A DNA stretch of 64,000 bases from Chionoecetes opilio (Eukaryota; Arthropoda; Malacostraca; Decapoda; Majidae): contig JACEEZ010003525.1 of NCBI GenBank assembly GCA_016584305.1, forward strand, positions 1 through 64,000, given 5' to 3'. The number at the start of each line of letters is the position of its first letter. Positions within the stretch are counted from its first letter, which is position 1. Below, in pieces: positions 38,651 to 47,748 of the stretch. The notes under the pieces are model-generated. The model saw only the letters and a program-made list of their open reading frames with translations, was not told the DNA's origin and did no database searches. The position numbers were made by a program, and so were the translations under genes.

Positions 38651-39323
38651 CCGGTGTCGTGTGATCAAAAGTCTGTTTACGAGGGAAAGTCCGTTTACTA
38701 ACATGTGTTGAACAACAAAGCCGGACCGCTTGTCACACGGTACCGTGTGTACGTCTTGTCGCTTGTGACAATGTCTGCTAAAGTAGGGGGGGGGGGGGGT
38801 ATACTGTTTTTATTCTTTCATAGGAAAAACTCATGAATCTAGTAATGCGCTCTGCTTTTGTCCGGTCCAGTGTTGTGCGAAATATTGTCAACGCTCAAAA
38901 TCCTGTAGACCCCTCCATATTTCACTGGTTTTATAGATTAACTGCTTCCCTGATGCATGTTACAGGTAACATAGAGGCACAAGCTTTCCATGAGAACACT
39001 TACAAGTAATAATAGTTACTCAAAAGTTTAAAATATCCTCGTCAAAAAGTGAGGCCTTTTTAGGTTTTATTATTATCCTTTGTCTGAATACAGTGCATCT
39101 ATTAACTATTATTACTTATAAGTGTTCTCATGGAAAGCTAGTGCCTCAATGTTGCCTTTAACATGTATCAGGGCAACAGTTAAGCTGTAAAACCAGTGAA
39201 ATATGGAAGGGTGTACAGAATTTCGCGCGTTGACAATATTTCTCAACACCGGCTTTGTTGATAACACGTCTTTGTTAGTAAACGGACATCCCCTCGTAAA
39301 CAGACTTGCTCACACGACACCGG
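38651..39323. mobile_element. Foldback transposable element with internal insertion
   Basis: CCGGTGTCGTGTGA at 38651 is the inverse of TCACACGACACCGG ending at 39323. Correspondence continues inward: GTCTGTTTACGAGGG, GTAAACGGAC-type words, the TTGACAATATT block, GTGAAATATGG, and finally AAGTGTTCTCATGGAAAGCT, which pairs with its inverse near 38985. The loop is about 39020-39105. The left arm carries about 150 bp (roughly 38723-38870) absent from the right arm. It is bounded by CCGGAC and GTCCGG and looks like a small secondary insertion. No protein is encoded. Confidence 0.65.
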
Positions 39324-39357
39324 GCTGCGTTCGAGACTTCGGGTAGTTCTTTCTGTG

Positions 39358-39392
39358 TATAAATATACGGTTGCAGGCGAGCAGTTTGCAGT
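39358..39392 (+). promoter_or_regulatory. Candidate TATA/Inr core promoter
   Basis: TATAAATA (39358-39365) is followed 32 nt downstream by TGCAGTTAT, an initiator-like site. A downstream ATG frame begins at 39593 and a consensus donor GTAAGT lies at 39765. The spacing is that of a metazoan TATA promoter, but it may belong to a transposable element, and chance is possible. Confidence 0.3.
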
Positions 39393-39592
39393 TATCTGGT
39401 CGCACTTGAGCTATACACTTACGACCTGTACTGTACATGTGTACATACTTGAATATTATTGGCCACGGGTATTCTAGTGAGACGTTATCCCTCACTAATA
39501 TTATGCAGTGTTATTTTATCTGCATATACTCTGCTGTACTGTCTCACTGCACTACATAAAATCCCTGCACGCCAACGTGGAGTTTTACTTTC

Positions 39593-39997
39593 ATGCCAGA
39601 ATACAACAAATTCGTCGAAAGTTTTCACTTAGACGAGAGTTCTTGGCTCGTGTTTCGACGAGAATTCCGGTCAACGGCAATAATTATTCATTTGTATAGC
39701 GGACAAACTTTGACCTTGTGCGCCTGCGTGAAGATTGGAGGGAACCTAAACAAAAGTCGAGGAGGTAAGTTCTCTTTAATTTACATGTTTATAACTACTG
39801 CCCCTGCCATGCTGAAACATGTCACAGGCAACTCTGTATCAAGTCCTGTATTAAGTCTGCTCCCCGCCGTCGCCTCATGTAGCGCCAGACTTCTTGAAGC
39901 AGTTGTCGCGGTGTTTGAAATTGGTTACCTGTTTGTGGTCTTGTCGCCAAAGCTGCTACTTGCCCTAGCCAAAATTCCCAAACTAGTAAATATGTAA
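39593..39997 (+). CDS. Unidentified 134-codon frame downstream of the TATA box
   Basis: Starts MPEYNKFVESFHLDESSWLV and ends in a hydrophobic stretch with LLEAVVAVFEIGYLFVVLSP. A GTAAGT donor at 39765 inside it suggests that, if a gene starts here, the first exon would end at 39764 and the rest would be intron. A segment near 39630-39675 (GACGAGAGTT ... GAGAATTCCGGT) recurs near 58538-58575, so this may be repeat-derived. No family recognised. Confidence 0.15.
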   Translation: MPEYNKFVESFHLDESSWLVFRREFRSTAIIIHLYSGQTLTLCACVKIGGNLNKSRGGKFSLIYMFITTAPAMLKHVTGNSVSSPVLSLLPAVASCSARLLEAVVAVFEIGYLFVVLSPKLLLALAKIPKLVNM

Positions 39998-40007
39998 ATA
40001 ACTGCAG

Positions 40008-40062
40008 TATAAGAAAATAAGGAAGCTACAAGAGGCCGTGAGACCTACATGAGGTAGTTCCT
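40008..40062 (-). mobile_element. 3'-terminal scrap of the same LINE family
   Basis: The sequence is the reverse complement of the tail of the LINE at 20090-20150: CAGGAACTACC, GGCCTC and CTTGTAGCTTCCTTATTTTC all correspond. It is therefore an extremely 5'-truncated minus-strand insertion of only the 3' UTR. Confidence 0.8.
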
Positions 40063-41312
40063 GTTTTTACCCCCTTCCCCCCCATATTTTAGGCATATAT
40101 GCCCCCCCCTTCTAATATACTGACAGGCCTAGTTCCTGGGACACTAACAGACGTACATGACCTACAGAATAGCAAATAATGGACGTAAGAAATCATCCAT
40201 CATTCCTCTATATATAGCTATAACAGCCAATATTTCACCTATTTGAGCCTATTTTCGGGTTTCTGCATTGATATTCTCCCTATTTACCTTTGCTCAGCCT
40301 TGCATACAGCCAGTAATCCCGTGTTTTAAGGCTAGTAATGATCCCATAGCCATAAACACCCCCCAACATATGTAAACACGCCGTGACGTCACGGGACGGC
40401 GGCTTGCCGGCGGCAGCTCAGCACCTTGTCCCTTCATTAACCAAAACATCAAAACATAAAATAATTAATAAATCTACACGGATAAAGTAAAAAAAGAGAA
40501 ATGTGACACAATAAGCCTAAAAAAAACAAAGAAATAATGAAATATTGGGTATCAAAATATGGCCAAAAAAGCCTCAAATTCACCACAACACAGATCGACT
40601 TTTTAACAGACTTAATAATTCGTGAAAAAATATGGGCAAATAGTATATGATGCGTGTATCTTATAAACGGTAACAGATCCTAGTTCAGAGTTGAAGCAAA
40701 GGAGCAGAATTTTTTTTAGTTTTTTCGATAATCTGACAACCACTGAGTCAGTCGTATTCCTTAACTAAAAACGCGAAAAACACGTCACATAGGCACACAC
40801 AAACATTGCAACTAGGCATAGCTCATCACAAATAACCTCACCGCTCAAATACAAGGAAGAACAAGGTTGACGTTGAATTATAAACGTACCCCCTTAGACA
40901 AAAAACCAAATACATCCACCAAGCTCGCGATTTATACATAAAACTGCGGAAATATCGAAATATATTAAAACGCAAAAATCCCCCTATTGGGAAAAAAAAC
41001 AAAAAAATATCGGTGTAATGTACGGTGCTACTAAATGATTTCTTCATGCTTCTTTTACGGAGGCCTTGCATATCTTGAGACTGAAGTCATTAAAAAAGCT
41101 GGGGTTTTCAACGAGGCTATGCAATCCTATATCAGTGCACGAATAAAAAAGTTAGTTTTAAATACGTAATCGGTAACTAGTCACCTCAGGATTCCCAAGA
41201 GCCAATCAGGGGCCTAGGTACGTTGTCACCCAATCAGCGTTCAGGAACCAACTGGGCGGCTATGATTACTTATTCCAGATATACAGACATATTAAAGAGT
41301 AAATAAGGTGCG
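40063..41312. other. Non-coding, AT-rich
   Basis: No exon, repeat array or transposon recognised. Two CCAAT-type motifs occur at about 41210 and 41232 (GCCAATCAGG, CCCAATCAGC). Confidence 0.5.
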
Positions 41313-41370
41313 ATTCCAATCATTCGCCACCCTATTTGTGAACCATTTCTCCCTATTTCCTTTTTAAATC
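41313..41370 (-). mobile_element. LINE fragment (C-terminal RT-protein coding end)
   Basis: The minus strand closely matches 19918-19980 of the LINE, including AGGAAATAGGG, GGTTCACAAATAGGGTGG and CGAATGATTGGAAT. It encodes the RKEIG-NWFTNRV-NEWN-type end of the RT polyprotein. It is isolated from the tail scrap at 40008-40062 by 1.25 kb of unrelated sequence. Confidence 0.78.
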
Positions 41371-41376
41371 ACTCCT

Positions 41377-41572
41377 TTCACTCACTTGAAAGTCTTGTCG
41401 TCGTTGAGGCCGTTCTGCACGATGCCGTTGGTCTGGGGTGGGCCGCCGCCGCCGCCCCCGTTTTCTACGTCCTTCGGCTTCTTAATTTGCTCGGTTCAAA
41501 GAGCGAGGGTGCCTTGTCCTTGTCTTTGCCGCTCTCGGTGCCGCCCTTTCTGAGGGCTAAGTTGGCGATACA
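41377..41572 (-). pseudogene. Unidentified C-terminal exon or retropseudogene fragment, frameshifted
   Basis: The minus strand reads KGGTESGKDKDKAPSLFEP. One base short, it then continues EQIKKPKDVENGGGGGGPP and QTNGIVQNGLNDDKTFK before TGA (about 41394-41396). The charged, Gly-rich composition looks like the cytoplasmic tail of a real protein. The frame shifts near 41490 at GAACCGAGCAA. At the 3' side it abuts the LINE fragment. A GTGAGT donor overlaps the stop, so it could also be an internal exon. I do not recognise the protein. Confidence 0.4.
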
Positions 41573-43795
41573 GTATAGAGCAGCAGTATGATTATAAATA
41601 TATACACTTCGTTACGTAATGCTACCGTAGATAACACTAAAGTCGCCAGGACAAAGTTTCTTTTTTTATTTACAGACGTCTGGTGGCGTTAATACTTACA
41701 TTTCTACATCCATGATTTCAGGAAAGTTAGAAGGGGCTATCTGGAGAGTCTGTCATTTTGTGTCTTTATCTGTGTCATATTATGGCTATAAATGAACAAA
41801 TTACAAAAATATCAACCGAGTGGCGACGTTAGGCGTCTTTTGTGGCGTCCATTCATAAGCAAAATTATACTCTTACGCTCTGCCCACTTTTTTTTAACTT
41901 TCTTGAGTGCACTGCTAGGTAGGGCTATATTCAAGAACTTTTCTCCACCCGTTGCATCGCGAATCGGTATACAAGAATCAACAGAGGTAACGCAACGGAT
42001 GGAGGTTTGAGTCAGCTGATTCGCGACAACATGCAGATCCCACCTTCATCCCGCTGTGCACTTATTCGATCCTATTTCTTCCCAGACCATTACAGGTGAG
42101 TTTTCAACACAACCGAGAGTAACATGTATACCTTGTGAATGCACACTTGTCATAGTTAAGGTAAAATCAGGTCCAGGAGGCCTTATATAGGTGTGTGAAG
42201 TTGTGAGGAAGCCGGGCGGCGGCGGGAGGATGGAGGTCGGCCATTGTGTGGAGCAGTGGCGGCGGGCCGTTCAAATGTACTCGCAAGCATAACTCTGGCC
42301 CATTTTTTCTGCACCAACGCCTCAGACAAGTGGCGAACACTAACTAAGCTATTATTTTAATGTCAGAAATTATAAATTTCACTAGTAAAATGTATTAGAT
42401 ATGTATAAAACAGTCAAAATACTGATGCCGCTTTGGGCTCGCTTGTGTTGGTACGCCTGTCAAATATCCACCAGTCGGACATTTCTTGTAGATGCAACCA
42501 GTGGAGGTACGACGGTGTAGAATCTCCACCGGCCGGGATTTGACGAGCATTCTTAAAAATAACCCCTAGTCGACATGAGTCACTCTGCAGTAAATTATAC
42601 TCTTGCGGAAAAAATGTACTCTTGGGTGTGGGTGGAGCCTTCAAGATCCTGGCGAATCAGAGCGGGCGCATGCATACATTCTTATCGGACATCGCACCGT
42701 AAATGTTTGTTTTCCAATAATTCTCATCTCATTCAGTATTCATAACATAAAGATCATATGCAAATAATACTGTTTTCAATTAGGCGTAGTTATGATACTT
42801 TGATGGCATGTATGCCATCAAATATGGAAGTATCAATCACAGCTACATATGGAAGTAGGAGCTCATGAATAATTAAATCCTGCAGCGACATCTGAAATCT
42901 TATCCGCATCCTCGCCATGGATACATAGCATCCGAATGTCCGTTGATGTTTGTGGCTGGAGCGGCAAAACTGTTGTATGTTTGCTATAATATAATCAAAT
43001 ACTTAAATGTATTCATGAGTGATATTACAATTGCAATAAAAATGTAATATATTTGGTATATATGTCATATCACACAAAAGAGTCTTTTAGAAGCCCTATC
43101 GCAAGCCATGAATACGAACATTTTCTCACTGATTCAGCTCTGCCATAGCGATCAGCTCTGCCACAGAAAACGATGCTAGGCCATTCTAAGAGCTCAAAAC
43201 AATTATATATCGATGTGTAATACAGACAATCACGCTACTACTCTGCTGTGCCTTCAATAATGTCAATCTTAACGATATAACTTGAGCCTCGGTAAGAGGT
43301 AATGAAGTGTACGACACTTTTACTCCCGGCAACATCTAGAAAGTGCTTTGGCAGCGCTACAATCGTATTTTGTGATGGCAAGCTAGGGCGGAGCTTAAAA
43401 GAGTATAATTATACAAAATTGGCGCCACAAAATACGCCTTTTGATAACGGGCTACACACAGGTCGCCATCTAGTGTTTATGTTTAGAGTGTCCTCCCGCC
43501 ATCGTCGTCGCCCGAAAAAAAACTAGTGAAATTTGAAACCGTATATACTTGCAGATACAAAGCATAAAACAACGCTGAAACTGGGTAAATTATACAGTCA
43601 TGATATAAACTACTGTGTATCATCTTCAGTGGCACATACAAATCAGTATTGATGCTATAATTCGTAATATATGACGCCTGGCGACGTTAGGGCAGGTGGC
43701 GACTGGCGACTAAAGCAGGGAGCTTCACAGAGAGGTGTCACTCGGGCCGCGCCATTTTGGATTTTGAACAGGTGGCGCCGCCATGCGGATGGTGC
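41573..43795. other. Non-coding, AT-rich
   Basis: No gene or clear repeat found. A small palindrome (GATGGCATGTATGCCATC) lies near 42802. Confidence 0.5.
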
Positions 43796-43802
43796 ATTCC
43801 GT

Positions 43803-44067
43803 CAAAAGTGTCACAATGCTTATATCATTACTGTGCACGGTGTTGTGCCTTTTCAATACCCTAAGACGCAAATATATGTAGTATTACGTTAAAATAATGA
43901 ACTGAAGTGGTTACAGGGTTCCCAGAATTGGGAGTTCCCCCTAAATTTTTTGGGGGCTCAAAAGTGTCAAAATGCTTATATCATTACTGTGCACGGTGTT
44001 GTGCCTTTTCAATACCCCAAGACGCAAATATATGTAGTATTAAGTTAAAATAATGAACTGAAGTGGT
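43803..44067 (+). repeat. ~107-bp direct duplication
   Basis: The block AAAGTGTCACAATGCTTATA ... ATAATGAACTGAAGTGG at 43803-43909 is repeated at about 43962-44067 with a few substitutions. The two copies are separated by about 50 bp containing GGGAGTTCCCCC. Confidence 0.85.
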
Positions 44068-44245
44068 ATTGATGGATTTATTTTATTTTTATTACACCTT
44101 TTGTTCCTTTTGTATTTCATACCGAAGCCCCGTCATTCCAATAAATTGTCTCCAATCTCAATACCCTCTCCCCCCCACACACATTTTGTTTTGGCTGGTC
44201 TTTTTTTTTCTTTCTTTCCCTATCGAGCTCCAGCAGGGGAGGACC

Positions 44246-44316
44246 ACGGGCTGACTTGAGCCCGTCAGAGAGGCAGCCTAGTGCGGCAGTGCGGCAGCGC
44301 GGCGGCGCTAGGCTGC
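44246..44316. repeat. Two consecutive hairpins
   Basis: ACGGGCT (44246-44252) pairs with AGCCCGT (44259-44265) over a 6-nt loop. GCAGCCTAGTGC (44273-44284) pairs with GCGCTAGGCTGC (44305-44316) around a GCGGCAG-rich loop. They lie about 40 bp before the LTR element boundary. Confidence 0.55.
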
Positions 44317-44357
44317 GGGCAAAAAAGACGAGAGGCGAGGGGCATGGCTACACGTTC

Positions 44358-45950
44358 TGTGTTGCCAGGGTTGTCCCTGAAGTTGGTTTATACCTGGTAC
44401 CTTTGTTATTTGAATGAAATTAATTTGGTTAGGATTTTTCCTTGATTTAAACTTGAATTGAGAATTGAAATTTGTCTTATGACTTCACTATTTGATTATA
44501 GTACGAACACTTCTCGCTGCGGAGAGTACTGAAATGGGAATGAACTTAAGGGAAAGGGGTAGGGGTAGGGGTTAAGGGGAAAGGGTATGAGTTAAGGGGT
44601 AAGGGGAAGTGCTGCCACCAGCTCAGGCAAGTAGGTCTATGGTTTTACTTCCTGGGCACGTTTGAAAAGATATATATTAGATTTATCTTGGTAGTCGTGG
44701 TTGATACTTAGAATTACACCGAGTAAGGCTGACTCTTTTTGGAAGTGTGGGGAAGTATTATCCTAACACGCGGAATAGTCACCTGGGGTTTTTGCAATAA
44801 ACACAAGAACTATCTTTGAAACATCATCCTATTTATTCACCATGAAACATTATTTCTGTTTGAGATCTTAGACACATACATAAACTCTAATTTGGAACGG
44901 GCAAGCTCTTTAGAGCATAACCTCTCTCACAGAATCATTCTTAGAACTACCACCTATGTCCGTATCAACTGAGCACTATAGGTATACATGGAATATATAT
45001 ATAGGAGAGAAAATGTGAGAGTAATGAGTTGGTGTGGGGATTCACTGTACCATGTGGCCTGGTTTCTGTAGAGGAAGGAGCGAGAGACTCCCGTCGAAGC
45101 CTACAATGAAGTGTAGAGACGACTCCGTTAATAACACTTATAAGGATGGGGCAGGCCTTCTATGCGTTAGTGAAACTGAACAACTGTACCTATATATAGA
45201 GAGAAATATAGATAGATATAATATAACAAGGAAGGGGGGAAACAGGAGCGAGGTGCCGAGGTCTTACTTACAATGAAGTGTAGAGACGACTGACTCCTCG
45301 TGGTAGCTAAGGTGAAGTTGGGATGAAAGGGAATGTTCGAATTCTATGATATTGGCCTCTCCTGAAGAGCTTATAGACCCTGAATGACTAATTAACTAAT
45401 GAAACAAGTGTACCTATGAAAGGGCTGCCTATAATACAGTTCTATTACTTTGATATAGAAGAATTTAATATTTTTACTCTAATATCCAGGGAAAGTGTTA
45501 TTGGGTTTCGTTTCAAGCATACGAACGCGTTTTTTAGAGCGACGTGGTATGGGAGTCTGAATAGAAATTTGGTAGACTTTCAATTTAGCGAATAACTGGA
45601 CGAACCCATCCATGTGTGACCGTGATCTTTCACTATGGTGACTATTTTGAAGGACATTAAGAATCTAGGAGTGTTCCTTGATCTGATAGGAGGGTGAGGG
45701 GAGGATGAAACGCTTTGAATCCTTTAGTTATCAATGATCGCGAAATAAGTGTCCCACGAATTTTGACTTGTACCCGGAATGTCGGGGGGGGGGGGGAAGG
45801 CGTGAAAGGAAGGGAGGAAGATAGAAGTGAGAATGCAAGAAGGAAGATAAATTTCACGAGAAACTAAAAGATTGAATTGCTTACGGACATAACCCGGGGA
45901 TTGTATGATAGGAATTCCCATCCCATCTCTTCCGAATAACGGGCATTACA
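44358..45950 (-). repeat. 3' LTR (1593 bp)
   Basis: Matches the other LTR along its whole length with scattered differences (for example TGGTACC here versus TGGTGCC there, and a longer G run at 45784-45796). It is intact. It contains GGGTAGGGG and TATAGA repeats but no reading frame of note. Confidence 0.88.
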
Positions 45951-46883
45951 CACGTCTATTCTCCGGGAAAATTAAATTCTTCAATATCAAATTAACTACT
46001 CACGGATCTTTTGTTTCCTTTCTAAAGCTGCGTCAAGAGGAGGTGTGTGTATGGGACGAATTTAGAGTGAATTTAATGGAGATTCTTCTATTCTTTGAAA
46101 ACGGGTGTCTGCTTGTGTTTAGATTACACGAATATTCAATGAAAGGAAATATCCCAATCGACCTCTGACCTGGGTAGTAACGTGGTCGTCAAATCCTGAC
46201 TCAGTACCTGTATTCTCGGCGGAAGGTTCGTCCCAGGGGCGCACACCGGCTACCCTCTGGTTAGATAACGAGAGCCTTACGAGTCCTGAAATATCCGTCA
46301 CACCTCAAGCTGGTCGACTGTGAAGTGAGTAGCAGGTACTACTATCTCGAATTAAAATACTCCTCCCACTGAACCAGGCTGAGCCCGTGAAAACCAGACA
46401 CTCCGAATTCTAGAAATGAGAAATCTCCTAGACCAAATTGTTTCATCTAGTCTGACCTACACTACCCTTGACTCAGTAATTTACATTTAACACTTTTCGC
46501 TTAATCCTCACCTGAATACACCACAAGTCGGGTTGATTGTAACTTGAATTAAAATACCTTGAAGACTCACCGAACCAGACTGAGTCTGTTAATGAAATTC
46601 AATGAGAGACTGGTATCCCAATCAACCTCTTACCTGGATATATTAAGAACATACTGACCCTCAATTTGTTTTGAATCCTGGTCAATGTTTTACATTTAAC
46701 ACTTTTCGATTTGATTTCCCCAAGAGTAATAACCGGGTGACGCTACAACTACCCTAAACAGAGTAGGTATTAACCTTTCAGGTCCACAAAATAAATTATC
46801 AATGTTCATGTTCAAAATAATTCTTCCTCAATTTTCTAACATTTAACTAATGCTTAACTAACACTGCACTGAACACTCCTCGA
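45951..46883 (-). other. Internal region of LTR element, non-coding part
   Basis: Between the chimera and the 3' LTR the sequence is AT-rich with stops in all frames. Two related segments (about 46310-46470 and 46520-46640), both with a GAATTAAAATAC ... GAACCAG-CTGAG pattern, suggest a local duplication. Only a weak purine stretch (CCGGAGAATAGACG on the minus strand) precedes the 3' LTR where a polypurine tract is expected. Confidence 0.55.
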
Positions 46884-47296
46884 TTAGTCTTCTAGGAGGT
46901 CTCCGTAGGTCGGGTTTTGAAGCTTGAGAGTGCGGAAGCAGATGTCGTCGAGCTCCTTGCTATCGACGCAGAAATGTCGCTGGCGTCCTCGGCCAGGCGG
47001 TGGATGGATAGTATGGCGCTGTATGGCTCGGATACCTTAGGCGATGGGACAACCGAGAAGGTAACCATTTTCTTGTCTGGGAACTCCTCTAGGATCTTGG
47101 AAACTAAGAGTGTGTCCCTGCCTGAGTCTGTGTCGCCCTTCTTGGAGGTGGCGTCCACGATGTCGCTCACAGCGGCGATGATGTACATGTTCTTAGCGCT
47201 TGGGTTATTAGCGTAACTCATGACGACGTCAGTGGGTAGGCTGAGAGAGATCCAGGACTTCCCTCCCGACGCGGCTTCACGTCCTTTCTTCGACAT
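46884..47296 (-). CDS. Chimeric ORF: ribosomal protein L23-like N-terminus fused to beta-tubulin-like segment
   Basis: The minus-strand ATG at 47294-47296 opens 134 codons ending at 46892. Residues 1-14 ([14 protein letters not shown]), then ISLSLP, and [20 protein letters not shown] resemble the start of eukaryotic RPL23 (MSK-GRGG-SG-K--ISLGLP ... AKNLYII, then a GD-V-ATVKKGK segment) with an internal deletion. From about residue 57, [36 protein letters not shown] and [10 protein letters not shown] follow the beta-tubulin segment just after the nucleotide-binding G-rich loop. A frameshift after AEDASD leaves a further tubulin match in another frame ([17 protein letters not shown] then PTYGDL) up to a stop at 46884. 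The key Gly residues of the tubulin loop are altered, so tubulin function is not expected. It lies in sense, downstream of the primer site, where gag would be. Whether it is translated is unknown. Confidence 0.75.
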
Positions 47297-47299
47297 GTT

Positions 47300-47530
47300 G
47301 GCGGTGTCGAGGCGTGTGGGTGGCGGCTGTATGCGGCTAGGAACGAAGGGCGGCGCAGCTGAGGCGAGCGTGGCGACTAGGCGCGCTGCTGGCTGTGGCG
47401 GCTGTAGCGGTGAAGGGCGGCTACGGCGGTGAAGCGCGGCATCGATGAGGCGAGCGTGGCGGCTAGGCGCGCGGCATGCGGCGGCTGTAGCGGTGAAGGG
47501 CGGCTAGGCGTGCGGCATGCGGCGGCGGTC
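47300..47530 (-). repeat. GC-rich tandem repeat 5' of the chimeric ORF
   Basis: Words such as GAGGCGAGCGTGGCG, GCTAGGCGCGC, GGCTGTAGCGGTGAAGGGCG and GCGGCATGCGGCGG recur two to three times. GC content is far above the surrounding element. It lies between the primer site and the chimeric ATG, so it would be in the 5' leader of the element transcript. Confidence 0.7.
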
Positions 47531-47729
47531 AGCTGGCTGTGATGGCTTGCTTCTTACAGCTCACTGCCACATGGTCATGGTTCATGTGTGTAGGATGTTT
47601 GGTTTATGGGAGAAAGATCTAATGAGCCTACTATAATGATCGATTACTGTATGAAAATTTACCGAAATTTGACTTTATCTTGCTATTTTCCCAGGTGAGA
47701 TTCTGTTGCTGTTATTTTTAGGAAATAAT

Positions 47730-47747
47730 ATCCCACCGCTGCCACCA
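47730..47747 (-). other. Primer binding site for tRNA-Leu
   Basis: The + strand reads ATCCCACCGCTGCCACCA, the T-arm end, acceptor stem and CCA of a eukaryotic tRNA-Leu (AAG/TAG type, ending CCCACCGCTGCCA). The minus strand therefore complements the tRNA 3' end starting with TGG, one base from the LTR end at 47749. This is where an LTR retrotransposon minus-strand primer site should be. Confidence 0.82.
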
Positions 47748-47748
47748 G

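Noticed and set aside
45034..45276. 80-codon frame within the LTR
   Set aside because: It lies inside repeated LTR sequence, antisense to the element, with no recognisable domain.
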